Position numbers and translations under genes: made by a program. A stretch of DNA of 64,000 nt, from the NCBI RefSeq assembly GCF_900660745.1, contig NZ_LR215048.1:434001-498000 (forward strand), in the 5' to 3' direction. The notes beneath the pieces are model-generated. The model had not been told where the DNA came from. It worked only from the letters and a program-made list of their open reading frames with translations, and ran no database searches. Positions within the stretch are counted from its first letter, which is position 1. Every line of letters starts with the position of its first letter. This DNA comes from Haploplasma axanthum. GTDB taxonomy: Bacteria; Bacillota_I; Bacilli_A; Acholeplasmatales; Acholeplasmataceae. This document shows, piece after piece, positions 46,738 through 55,500 of this stretch.

Positions 46738-48006
46738 TTATTGTATGTAATTACGTTTTTCTTCAAAAAATAGTATTTCAGTTGATATAAGATTGATTAG
46801 TACCTTATTAGTATTATTGATAATTGATGTTTTAGTTACTTTTGATCCCCAAATCATATCTGCGAATTCCGGATGATCGATAAATGGGTTTCTATTTCCT
46901 TGCATATCATGGATTACGTCATTTCTTTGTTTTTCAAAATTACTAACTGCATCTTCCTTGTGCCATCTTAGAAACATTTCTTTTGATCCAATACTGTTTC
47001 CAAAATTCAATTGTGGATATCTAACAATCATATACATTACAATTCTTGCCACATCACCCTTATGTTCATCACCAGGGAAATATCCGCCAGAAACTCGTTT
47101 ACCATAATCACCACTTCCTTCTGCAAAAGGATCATTACCACGATTACTATTTGTTTTAACATCAGATGCTCTTAAATTATGAGATTCACCTTTTGGAGCA
47201 CCATTTAATTTAGATTGTGGCCAAACGTGTTCTCTATTCCATGTTGCTGCATTATCCCATTTATTATGTGTTTCTTTACTATCATAAATCAAGTGTAATC
47301 TATTAGTTGAGCCATAAACTAAATCGGCTCTTACTAGAACAGCTTTTACTTGATCATAAGAAGTTGCTTTTGCAGTACCAATTACTTTATTTAAACCATT
47401 TTTAAGGCTGTCACCATTAAGACCTTTAACACTCTTATAATAAGTTCCTAAATCAATTGGCTCAGTAGGTTCAGGAGTTGGATCAGGGATGCTATTAGTT
47501 TCAAAAACAGCATAAAATGTTAGATCTGTTGTTACTGATATGGGGAACATATATTTTGTTCCATTATTTGTTGCAGACCAATGTTTAATAGTCTTTGAAC
47601 CAGTATATTTACTAGTTAAGATTTCTTCTGTTAGTAAACTATCTTTATCAAGTTCAAATGTTGATTGTTTGCTATCAATTATTAATGTGATTCTTATTTT
47701 ATTAATAGGTGTTGGTGGTAATACAGATTCATAAACAGAATATAACTCTAAATCACTAGTTATAGGCAGTTCAAAAGTATACTTAACACCATCTTTGGAA
47801 GTAGACCAATATTTAAAATTTTCAGAAGTAATTAGAGTATCAAATTCTTCTTTATCTAAAGATTCACCGTGCTCAATAAAGTAATTATTTATTAATGAAT
47901 CATTATCATAGACTTTAATAGTATATGTTTTTGAGGGTTCTTTAGCACAACTAACTAGAATAATTGAAGTAGTGATTAAGAGTAGTAAGTAAAATATTTT
48001 TTTCAT
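46738..48006 (-). CDS. Endonuclease I-family lipoprotein (copy 2)
   Basis: 422 residues with the same plan as its neighbours. The lipobox is LVSC (Cys20). The N-terminal 90 residues are nearly identical to copy 1 and are followed by a second InlB-like repeat. The nuclease domain has NREHVWPQSK (E259-H260), GESHNLRASDVKTNSNRGN, FPGDEHKGDVARI and QGNRNPFIDHPEF. It has an extra C-terminal extension of about 30 hydrophobic and charged residues (after DMIWG) not present in copies 1 and 3. A TATAAT on the minus strand at 48024-48029 may give it a promoter of its own. Confidence 0.9.
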   Translation of the reverse strand: MKKIFYLLLLITTSIILVSCAKEPSKTYTIKVYDNDSLINNYFIEHGESLDKEEFDTLITSENFKYWSTSKDGVKYTFELPITSDLELYSVYESVLPPTPINKIRITLIIDSKQSTFELDKDSLLTEEILTSKYTGSKTIKHWSATNNGTKYMFPISVTTDLTFYAVFETNSIPDPTPEPTEPIDLGTYYKSVKGLNGDSLKNGLNKVIGTAKATSYDQVKAVLVRADLVYGSTNRLHLIYDSKETHNKWDNAATWNREHVWPQSKLNGAPKGESHNLRASDVKTNSNRGNDPFAEGSGDYGKRVSGGYFPGDEHKGDVARIVMYMIVRYPQLNFGNSIGSKEMFLRWHKEDAVSNFEKQRNDVIHDMQGNRNPFIDHPEFADMIWGSKVTKTSIINNTNKVLINLISTEILFFEEKRNYIQ

Positions 48007-48035
48007 TTTATTCTCCTATTTTTATTATATTTCAA

Positions 48036-48064
48036 TTAAAAAAGAGCGATATAAATCCCTCTTT
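48036..48064 (-). terminator. Terminator-like hairpin after nuclease copy 3
   Basis: AAAGAG/CTCTTT stem (48059-48064 with 48041-48046) on the minus strand, 12-base loop, then a T run. The stem is short, so partial read-through into copies 2 and 1 is possible. Confidence 0.6.
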
Positions 48065-48070
48065 AATTAT

Positions 48071-49270
48071 TTATTTTGATGGGTAATGCTCTGGCCATAA
48101 AAGATATACTAGGTTTGGATAATCAATAAAAGGATTTCTATTACCTTGCATGTCATGAATTACATTATTACGTTTAATCTCAAATTCATCAACTGGATCT
48201 TCTAAATGCCATTTTAATAACACATCCCAAGGATTGTTATTAGTAATCATTGAATTTATTTTAAGGTTTGGATATTTAATTAGTCCATAAAGAAGAATTC
48301 TTGCCACATCCCCTTTATGATCATCGCCTGGGAAGAAAGAAGAAGAATTGTTATAATTTCCACTTCCATCAATAAAACGTTTATTACCACGATCCCTATT
48401 TATTTTAACATCGGCAGCTCTTAGATTATGTTGATTACCTGTAAAATTAGTGTATCCTGCACTTTCTAACCAACTCTTAGCCATAACATGCTCCTTGTTC
48501 CATTGTCCGGCACTGCCACCACTAAGATTAACAGAACGATCTTCGCCATTATAGATTAACCAAACAGTACTTGTACTATTTAAAGATAAATCTGCTTTTT
48601 TTAGTGTAGCCCAATCACTTGAACTATAGGATTTAATATTTGTTCCTGTGCTTATAATTCTTGCAAGTTCAGTTTTTAGTTTGCTAGCAATAAAATCAGT
48701 GCTTAATGCATTATAATAGCCATTAAACAAGCTAAAATCTATTTCTCCGTTATTGTTATTATTTGAATTGAAAACAGCGTAGAGTGTTAATGAGCCATCT
48801 GCAGTAACCGGTAATTGATATTTACTACCATTATTTGTTGTTGACCAATGCTTAATAGTCTTAGAACCAGTATATTTACTATTTAGAATTGCCTCTGTTA
48901 ATGAACTACCTTTATCAATATCAAATGTTGATTGGTTGCCATCAATTACTAATGTAATTCTTACTTTATTATTTGGTGTTGGTGGTAATATCGATTCATA
49001 GACAGAATATAAAGATAAATCTGCAGTGATTTTTATATCGAAAGTATACTCAATTCCATCTTTACTAGTAGACCAAAACTTAAAGTTATCATTTGTTACT
49101 ATGCCTGTTAGTTTATCTTTTGTAAAGATTTCACCATGCTCAATAAAATAGTTATTGATATTAACATCTTTGTCATATACTCTAATAGTATGTGTTTGAG
49201 GTTCTTTCCCACAACTAACTAAGATAAAAGTTGTGATTAATAATAATATAAAACCTAGTGTTTTTTTCAT
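48071..49270 (-). CDS. Endonuclease I-family lipoprotein (copy 3)
   Basis: 399 residues, first gene of the minus-strand nuclease cluster. Lipobox LVSC (Cys20), two InlB-like repeats similar to copies 1 and 2, then the nuclease domain with NKEHVMAKSW, GNQHNLRAADVKINRDRGN, FPGDDHKGDVARI and QGNRNPFIDYPNLV, so all catalytic positions of the family are kept. A strong promoter (49296-49324) lies upstream. Confidence 0.9.
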   Translation of the reverse strand: MKKTLGFILLLITTFILVSCGKEPQTHTIRVYDKDVNINNYFIEHGEIFTKDKLTGIVTNDNFKFWSTSKDGIEYTFDIKITADLSLYSVYESILPPTPNNKVRITLVIDGNQSTFDIDKGSSLTEAILNSKYTGSKTIKHWSTTNNGSKYQLPVTADGSLTLYAVFNSNNNNNGEIDFSLFNGYYNALSTDFIASKLKTELARIISTGTNIKSYSSSDWATLKKADLSLNSTSTVWLIYNGEDRSVNLSGGSAGQWNKEHVMAKSWLESAGYTNFTGNQHNLRAADVKINRDRGNKRFIDGSGNYNNSSSFFPGDDHKGDVARILLYGLIKYPNLKINSMITNNNPWDVLLKWHLEDPVDEFEIKRNNVIHDMQGNRNPFIDYPNLVYLLWPEHYPSK

Positions 49271-49295
49271 TTGTATATACGCCTCCGTAAGAATT

Positions 49296-49324
49296 ATTAT
49301 AGTGTAAAAAGATATCTATTTCAA
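49296..49324 (-). promoter_or_regulatory. Promoter of the minus-strand nuclease cluster
   Basis: TTGAAA, 17-base spacer, TATAAT on the minus strand (-35 at 49319-49324, -10 at 49296-49301), 26 bases from the start of copy 3. Confidence 0.78.
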
Positions 49325-49427
49325 CCTATTTTCGATATTTACGAAAAATATACAAGTCAAATTTTCGAAAGGTTAAAAAACTCTTTTTTTTACACTATAA
49401 TTAACAAATTTAACTAATTGGTATTAC

Positions 49428-49456
49428 TTTACAAAAAGTTCTAATACTATTATAAT
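49428..49456 (+). promoter_or_regulatory. Promoter of the Wzy-like gene and nuclease copy 4
   Basis: TTTACA (49428-49433), 17-base spacer, TATAAT (49451-49456). A second TATAAT at 49396-49401 has only a weak -35. Confidence 0.75.
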
Positions 49457-49485
49457 AGTTGTATGAGTTAAGAAGTAGTTAATAG

Positions 49486-49511
49486 TCCTTAGATGTTTCT
49501 AAGGATTTTTA
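49486..49511 (+). terminator. Terminator-like hairpin in the leader of the Wzy-like gene
   Basis: TCCTTAGA-TGTT-TCTAAGGA (49486-49505), perfect 8-bp stem, then TTTTT. It lies between the promoter and the ribosome binding site AAAGGGG of the gene at 49531, so it could act as an attenuator. Confidence 0.75.
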
Positions 49512-49530
49512 TATAAAGGGGTTTGAAAAT

Positions 49531-50871
49531 ATGACTAATGAATACTTAGAGAAGAATCGAATTCAAATACTTCTCCCAATCTTTGCCTTATTAAGTTTCA
49601 CAACATGGGTTTTAAAGATTCCACAAATATATAATATAATTCTATATCTAACGATATTATTTCTTTTAATTATTTTTAAATTTAAGACATTCACTTTAAT
49701 TATGTTTTCACTATTTAGTTTAATGTCGAATTTTAGAGCTGATAAACATCAATTAGTATTTCAAATAGTGTTTGGTGTACTTTCAATTTATTTAGTATTT
49801 CAGTTACTTTACAAGTGTTTATATAAAAAACAAAAATTGAAAGGTAAATTATTAATTCCTTTAATAATATTTTTAGGATATAGTTTAATTACTTTTATTT
49901 GGACAGTTAATGTTGTATCAGCAATTTCTAGAGTATCAATTATTATTCAGGGCTATGTTTTATATTTAGCATTAGTAAATAGTGATGACAAAGTTGAATT
50001 TAAAGAGATTTCATGGTTCTTTAGCTTATTTTTATTAACATTAAGTTTTGAATATATTGTGATTCTTGCAAGAGCAAACGTATTTTTTAATTTTGAAACA
50101 AAATATTATTTAATGGATTTATGGGCTAATCCAAATATAGTTGCTACTGTATTTGCAATTGGTTTTGTTCCATCATTGTATAAATACTTTATAAAAGATG
50201 GAAGTAAATTAAAATACTTATATTTGCCGCTTGAAATTTTAATAGTTTATGCTATTTATGCAACACAATCAAAAGGTTTGTATTTTGGATTGTTTGTAAT
50301 GATTTTAATGATACCAATAATTATATTAATCAAGAATAAAAAACTTATTTTAACATCTATATATACTATTATTTTTGGATTTGCAGGAGCAATGATATTA
50401 CTCGTTATTTTTAAAGATAATTTTCCAGAACTTTTTACAAAAATTGATAGTTTTTCAAGCAGTAGAGTAAGAATATATGAAATAGGAATTAACGAACTTA
50501 AAAATCCGTTCACACTTTATTTTGGAAAAGGAATAGGATCAACACATCATATTTTATTAGATAATGGATTTTCAAATTTTTATTTCCATAGTTGGTTTTT
50601 CCAAACATTGGTTAATCAAGGCTTAATTGGTATTACAATCACTTTAACAAATCTTTACTTAATATTCAAAATGTGTCTTAATACAAAAGATAAGTTTAAG
50701 TATTTTGCATATTTAGGATTAATAGCTTATGTATTTCATACGCTTATAGATGTGGGTTATGAATATCAGTTTTTAGGTGTAATGTATTATATGTTAGTTG
50801 CTGTTTTAGAAAAGAATTTAAATCCTTTGGAAAGTGGTGAAGCGAATGAAAAAACTTTTATTAGTAGTTAA
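49531..50871 (+). CDS. O-antigen ligase/polymerase (Wzy-like) membrane protein
   Basis: 446 residues with about eleven predicted membrane helices. The large loop near 310-360 contains SSRVRIYEIGINELKNPFT, GKGIGSTHH and FYFHSWFFQTLVNQGLIG, the pattern of the O-antigen ligase / Wzy polymerase superfamily. Such proteins join lipid-linked sugars into polymers or onto acceptors. In a cell without an outer membrane the product would be a capsule, a lipoglycan or a glycosylated surface protein; that is inference. AAAGGGG precedes the ATG. Its last 26 bases overlap the start of the fourth nuclease gene. Confidence 0.8.
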   Translation: MTNEYLEKNRIQILLPIFALLSFTTWVLKIPQIYNIILYLTILFLLIIFKFKTFTLIMFSLFSLMSNFRADKHQLVFQIVFGVLSIYLVFQLLYKCLYKKQKLKGKLLIPLIIFLGYSLITFIWTVNVVSAISRVSIIIQGYVLYLALVNSDDKVEFKEISWFFSLFLLTLSFEYIVILARANVFFNFETKYYLMDLWANPNIVATVFAIGFVPSLYKYFIKDGSKLKYLYLPLEILIVYAIYATQSKGLYFGLFVMILMIPIIILIKNKKLILTSIYTIIFGFAGAMILLVIFKDNFPELFTKIDSFSSSRVRIYEIGINELKNPFTLYFGKGIGSTHHILLDNGFSNFYFHSWFFQTLVNQGLIGITITLTNLYLIFKMCLNTKDKFKYFAYLGLIAYVFHTLIDVGYEYQFLGVMYYMLVAVLEKNLNPLESGEANEKTFISS

Positions 50872-52699
50872 TATTGTTATATTCTCTATTGTTTTAGTAT
50901 CATGTAACTTTATTAGAAAAGAAAAATTTCGAGTAACTTTCAAATTAGATGGTGAGGTACATGAACAAAAAGAAATTGAAAAAGGAAATTTAATTACTAA
51001 ACCAAGTGAACCAAATAAAGTTGGGTTTGAAATAATTGGTTGGTATAAAGATATAAATGATGAAGAAACAAAATGGAATTTTGAGACTGATAAAGTTTTA
51101 GAACATTTAGAATTAACTGGTAAATGGAAAAGAAAAGATAATTATTTAGAAATCCAAGATTTACGGCATGAAGATTCAATTCTTACTTGGCTTGAAATTC
51201 CAAATGCTGAATATGAAATAAGGCTTTTATACAACATAGAACGAACTAGCAATAATTCTTTTGATATTAGTAAGTATAAAGAAATTATTGCAGAAAAAGA
51301 AATACTGACTATTGTTCCTATAAAAGAAGGTTTTATAGGTTTGGAGAGAGTCATTGATGTTCAATATAAAAAAGCAAATGAAAAAGAGAATATAAATTTA
51401 AATTTTGATTCATTAAGTAAAGGAAATTATGCATCAAGTATGATTGATTTTTCAGGATTTATTTTCGAACTCAATGGTGCTTTAATTGGTACAAGTGCTA
51501 GCGATTTAAAAAATGGAGCAAAGTCAGTTAGAATGCAAGAAAATGGATTTATTTCATTTGTTACTGGAATAAATAGATTCCAACGATTAACATTTAATTT
51601 GGGTACATATGGAACTAATAATGATTCAAATGTTAATGTTTATGTAAAAGGATTTACAGAAACTGAATATAGACAAATTAAAACATTTAAAACAATTAAA
51701 GAATTAGTAAATGTTGAAGTTAGTATTAATGATGTGCCAGAAGATATAAGAAATAATACGTTATTGTTTAAAATAGAAAAAGATAATGTAGCAAATGCCA
51801 GGGTTAATATTGATGATTTAATTGTTTATGATTTAGGAGAAGAAAAATACATAATTGGTGCTGATGAAGATATTGATTTACTTCCATATTACGAATCGGT
51901 AAGAGGATTGAAGGGTGAAAAATTAGTTGAAGAACTTAGAATCATTCTAAATACAAATTTTAATTCCTTAAAATATGAAGACGCAAAATATGTTTTAGCA
52001 AACAGTGATAGAAACCCACTTGATGGTAATAATTCATTACTTGGCATGTATGATAATGATTCAATCGTTACTTATTGGACTACAGGTGCAAATGCATGGC
52101 AAAGAGAGCATGTTTGGCCTAATTCAAGACTTGGTATTGAAAGAGTTAAGGAAAGTAGTAGGAATCAAGGGAGCGATATGCATAACCTAAGAGCGATAAC
52201 TGGTATTAATCAAACAAGATCGAATAGGCATTTTACAAATGGAAATGGTGTTGCAACTAAAGTTGGATCAAATGCATTTTATCCTGGTGATGATCATAAG
52301 GGCGATGTCGCTAGAATTCTTCTTTATATGGCAGTTAAGTATGATTTCTTAATGTTAACTAAAAATGAAACATTACTTAGCAACAGTGATTCATACTTAC
52401 CAAAAGGTGCATATGGTGGAAGACTTGATTTATTGCTTGATTGGCATAATGATGATCAGGTTGATGAATTTGAAAAAAATAGAAATGAATTTATATTTTC
52501 AGGTGTAGCAAAAAAAGAAAATGGATCTAGTATCTCTCCTCAGGGAAATAGAAATCCATTTATTGATCATCCTGAGTTGTTTACAGAAGTATATAATTAT
52601 TTTTTAAATGCAGATTTAAAAAGACTGGCTAATATGAATGTTAGTGTTGACTTAATTATTGATTATTATAAGTTTATGATGGATATGAAAAATATTTAA
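50846..52699 (+). CDS. Endonuclease I-family lipoprotein (copy 4)
   Basis: 617 residues, the longest nuclease of the set. Lipobox LVSC (Cys20), one InlB repeat (about 27-85), a fibronectin-like segment (about 90-170), a beta-sandwich module (about 180-325; ARVNIDDLIVYDLG), then the nuclease domain (about 335-600). The active site is QREHVWPNSR, GSDMHNLRAITGINQTRSN, YPGDDHKGDVARILLY and PQGNRNPFIDHPELF, all intact. The start ATG 50846 is preceded by GGTGA; an in-frame GTG at 50834 is possible. It overlaps the Wzy-like gene, suggesting coupling. Confidence 0.9.
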   Translation: MKKLLLVVNIVIFSIVLVSCNFIRKEKFRVTFKLDGEVHEQKEIEKGNLITKPSEPNKVGFEIIGWYKDINDEETKWNFETDKVLEHLELTGKWKRKDNYLEIQDLRHEDSILTWLEIPNAEYEIRLLYNIERTSNNSFDISKYKEIIAEKEILTIVPIKEGFIGLERVIDVQYKKANEKENINLNFDSLSKGNYASSMIDFSGFIFELNGALIGTSASDLKNGAKSVRMQENGFISFVTGINRFQRLTFNLGTYGTNNDSNVNVYVKGFTETEYRQIKTFKTIKELVNVEVSINDVPEDIRNNTLLFKIEKDNVANARVNIDDLIVYDLGEEKYIIGADEDIDLLPYYESVRGLKGEKLVEELRIILNTNFNSLKYEDAKYVLANSDRNPLDGNNSLLGMYDNDSIVTYWTTGANAWQREHVWPNSRLGIERVKESSRNQGSDMHNLRAITGINQTRSNRHFTNGNGVATKVGSNAFYPGDDHKGDVARILLYMAVKYDFLMLTKNETLLSNSDSYLPKGAYGGRLDLLLDWHNDDQVDEFEKNRNEFIFSGVAKKENGSSISPQGNRNPFIDHPELFTEVYNYFLNADLKRLANMNVSVDLIIDYYKFMMDMKNI

Positions 52700-52774
52700 T
52701 TTAGTTGTAGTAAAGCATTTAAAGGTAAATAGATTGTTTTAAAATGAAAACATGGGAAGATAATTTGAAAAAAG

Positions 52775-52802
52775 AAGATGAAGCTGATACTTCATCTTTT
52801 TA
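52775..52802 (+). terminator. Terminator of the Wzy-nuclease unit
   Basis: AAGATGAAG (52775-52783) pairs with CTTCATCTT (52790-52798), six-base loop, T tail. Confidence 0.88.
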
Positions 52803-52814
52803 AAATATAAAAAT

Positions 52815-52843
52815 TTAACAAATAATCAATTTTATGGTAAAAT
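52815..52843 (+). promoter_or_regulatory. Promoter of the CBS-domain gene
   Basis: TTAACA (52815-52820), 17-base spacer, TAAAAT (52838-52843) with TGG before the -10. Confidence 0.68.
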
Positions 52844-52866
52844 TACTCATAAAGGAGAGGAAAAAT

Positions 52867-53277
52867 ATGAATATATTATTTCACTTACTTCCCAAAGAAA
52901 AAGTAGCTTATATTAATGAAAATTCAACTCTTAGACAAGCGATGGAAAAGATGGAATTTCATAGATATACTGCTGTTCCTATTATTAGTGATGAGGGAAA
53001 ATATGTTGGTGTGCTAAGAGAAGGAGATATTTTATGGTATATAAAGAATCTTGAGAAGTTTGAAATTCAATTAGCAGAGAAAGTAACGATTAAAGAATTA
53101 CCAAGAAAAAAAGATCATAATGAAGTATCAATTAATACCGATATGGAGAGATTAGTTGAGTTATCAATAGACCAGAATTTTATTCCGGTTGTTGATGATA
53201 GAGGTAATTTTATTGGTATTGTAACGAGAAAATCAATAATAACATATTTAGCAAATGGAAAAGGAGAAAACAAATGA
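52867..53277 (+). CDS. Two-CBS-domain protein (DarB/CbpB-like)
   Basis: 136 residues made of two CBS motifs: about 8-62 (ENSTLRQAMEKMEFHRYTAVPIIS) and 72-130 (DMERLVELSIDQNFIPVVDDRGNFIGIVT). CBS pairs bind adenosine nucleotides. Size and layout are like Bacillus DarB, a cyclic-di-AMP receptor that acts on Rel and pyruvate carboxylase, but the ligand is not proven by sequence. AAAGGAGAGG fits ATG 52867 rather than the upstream in-frame ATG at 52834, which overlaps the -10 box. Four bases overlap the peptidase gene. A c-di-AMP riboswitch lies 5 kb downstream. Confidence 0.75.
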   Translation: MNILFHLLPKEKVAYINENSTLRQAMEKMEFHRYTAVPIISDEGKYVGVLREGDILWYIKNLEKFEIQLAEKVTIKELPRKKDHNEVSINTDMERLVELSIDQNFIPVVDDRGNFIGIVTRKSIITYLANGKGENK

Positions 53278-54965
53278 AATTTAGCGAATATAAATACGAA
53301 AGACCAAATATTAAAAAATATGAAGAAGAAGCAAAGAGACTTTTAGATTTAATTGCAACAGGTAAAACTGCTAAGGAAGAAATAGCAGCAATTAATGAAT
53401 TCCACAAATTAGATGAAGAAGTATCTACAATGCTAACATTAGCATCAATTAGAAATAGTATTAATACAAAAGATGAGTTCTATGAACAAGAACAAGAATT
53501 CTTTGATGAAAATATGCCTCACTTACAAGCAATTAGTAATGAATTTACAAATAAATTACTTGCTAGTAAGAATAGAGTTGAGTTAGAAAAAGAATTTGGA
53601 AAATTAATTTTCGATCAAGCAGAAGTTTCTAAAAAAATATTTAAACCAGAAATAATTGAAGATTTACAATTAGAAAACAAATTATCGACTGAATATTCAA
53701 AACTTACATCAAGTGCACATATTGAATTTGATGGAGGAGTTTATAATTTAAGTCAAATGGCACCTTTTACACAATCAAAAGATCGTGATACAAGAAAAAG
53801 AGCTAATCTTGCAGTATCAAAATTCTTTAATGATAATCTAGAATCATATGATAGAATCTATGATCAAATGGTTAAAGTTAGAACTGAGATTGCTAAAAAA
53901 TTAGGATATGATAATTATGTTCAATTAGGATATGACAGATTTGGTAGAACTGATTATACTAAAAAAGAGGTTGCATTATATAGAAAACAAATCTTTGAAG
54001 ATGTTGTTCCATTTGTTGAAGAACTTACAAAAAGAAAAGCAAAACGTTTAGGAATTAAAAATCCTCAAAGTTATGATTTATCATTATCATTTTTATCAGG
54101 TAATCCTACACCAAAAGGTGATAGAGAATGGCAAGTTCTTAAAGCAACTAAAATGTATAATGAAATGTCAAAAGAAACAAGCGAATTCTTTAACTTTATG
54201 TTAGAAAATGAATTGTTAGAATTAGATAGTAAACCAGGAAAACAAGGTGGTGGATATTGTACATATATTCCATCATATAGAGCTCCATTTATATTTGCTA
54301 ATTTCAACGGAACTAGTCATGATGTGGATGTTTTAACACATGAAGCAGGACATGCATTCCAAGTTTATCAAAGTAGAGATTTAATTCCTGAATATCGTTG
54401 GCCAACAATGGAAGCTGCTGAAATTCATTCAATGAGTATGGAATTTCTAGCTTGGCCATGGATTCATGAATTTTTCCAAGAAGATACTGAGAAATATAAA
54501 TTTGATCATTTAGCTAGTTCAGTAAGTTTCTTACCATATGGTGCTCTTGTAGATCATTTCCAACATGAAGTTTATGAAAATCCTGGAATGAGTCCAGAAG
54601 AAAGACGTCAAACATGGAGAAAACTAGAAAAAGCTTATTTACCATTCAAAAAATATGATGAAGATTCATTCTTAGAAAATGGTGGATTCTGGTTTAGACA
54701 AGGTCATATATTTAGTAGTCCATTTTATTATATTGATTATACACTTGCTCAAGTATGTGCATTCCAATATTGGACAAAGAGTAGAAATGATTATAAGAGT
54801 GCATGGGAAAGTTATTTGAATTTATGTAAACAAGGTGGTTCAAAGAGTTTCTTAGGACTTGTTAATTATGTTAATTTAAGAAATCCTTTTGAAAAAGGAA
54901 GTATTAAAGAAATTATGGAACCGATAAAGAAATATTTAGATTCAGTTGACGATAAGAAATTATAA
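53274..54965 (+). CDS. M3-family oligoendopeptidase (PepF-like)
   Basis: Cytoplasmic zinc metallopeptidase that trims short peptides. 563 residues, the usual size. The zinc motif is HEAGH (H356, E357, H360), with the third ligand Glu in AAEIHSMSME about 25 residues on. The substrate-side segment GGYCTYIPSYRAPFIFANF and the C-terminal YYIDYTLAQVCAFQYW are characteristic of the M3 oligoendopeptidase branch. It is translationally coupled to the CBS gene (ATGA overlap). Confidence 0.93.
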   Translation: MKFSEYKYERPNIKKYEEEAKRLLDLIATGKTAKEEIAAINEFHKLDEEVSTMLTLASIRNSINTKDEFYEQEQEFFDENMPHLQAISNEFTNKLLASKNRVELEKEFGKLIFDQAEVSKKIFKPEIIEDLQLENKLSTEYSKLTSSAHIEFDGGVYNLSQMAPFTQSKDRDTRKRANLAVSKFFNDNLESYDRIYDQMVKVRTEIAKKLGYDNYVQLGYDRFGRTDYTKKEVALYRKQIFEDVVPFVEELTKRKAKRLGIKNPQSYDLSLSFLSGNPTPKGDREWQVLKATKMYNEMSKETSEFFNFMLENELLELDSKPGKQGGGYCTYIPSYRAPFIFANFNGTSHDVDVLTHEAGHAFQVYQSRDLIPEYRWPTMEAAEIHSMSMEFLAWPWIHEFFQEDTEKYKFDHLASSVSFLPYGALVDHFQHEVYENPGMSPEERRQTWRKLEKAYLPFKKYDEDSFLENGGFWFRQGHIFSSPFYYIDYTLAQVCAFQYWTKSRNDYKSAWESYLNLCKQGGSKSFLGLVNYVNLRNPFEKGSIKEIMEPIKKYLDSVDDKKL

Positions 54966-54971
54966 TTAAAG

Positions 54972-55001
54972 AAAAGGCTACAGATTTCTGTAGCTTTTTT
55001 A
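54972..55001 (+). terminator. Terminator of the CBS-peptidase operon
   Basis: GCTACAG-ATTT-CTGTAGC stem extended by A-T pairs, with a T6 tail. Confidence 0.88.
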
Positions 55002-55026
55002 AATAGTAAAGGAAGTATTAATAAAT

Positions 55027-55500
55027 ATGTCATTTTTAAAAATAAAGAAAGATAAAAATAATTTAGAATATGTTGATTTACCTAATGCTGTTGCAGCATT
55101 TATAGTTAATCAAAAAAATGAAGTTATTATTGTTAATGTTAAAAGACCACTCATAGATTCATCAATTGAAATACCTGCAGGGTTAATTGATAATGATGAG
55201 ACAGAAGAATCTGCAATAATTAGAGAGTTAATAGAAGAAACAAGTATTGATTTTAGTGATGAGATTAATGATAAAACATTTAATATCCAATTTAATTCTG
55301 CAATAGGATATTCAAATCAATTATTAACACTATATGTTTTTAGAACAAAAAAAGAAATTATTTTTAAAAAAGAAAAACTTGATCAAGAAATAATTAATGT
55401 CGGATTAATTAATATCGAAAAATTAGATGAAATAATAAGTAATAAGGAATTAATAGATTATAAAACAATCCTTGGATTATCAGTATATAAAAAATTATAA
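55027..55500 (+). CDS. NUDIX hydrolase
   Basis: 157 residues. The Nudix box is at 52-74 (GLIDNDETEESAIIRELIEE), matching Gx5Ex7REUxEE, although the usual Gly near its end is Ser. The preceding EIPAG fits the ADP-ribose pyrophosphatase branch. Likely acts on a nucleoside diphosphate linked to another moiety. AAAGGAAG lies about 11 bases from the ATG. The last six bases overlap the convergent acetyltransferase gene. Confidence 0.87.
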   Translation: MSFLKIKKDKNNLEYVDLPNAVAAFIVNQKNEVIIVNVKRPLIDSSIEIPAGLIDNDETEESAIIRELIEETSIDFSDEINDKTFNIQFNSAIGYSNQLLTLYVFRTKKEIIFKKEKLDQEIINVGLINIEKLDEIISNKELIDYKTILGLSVYKKL

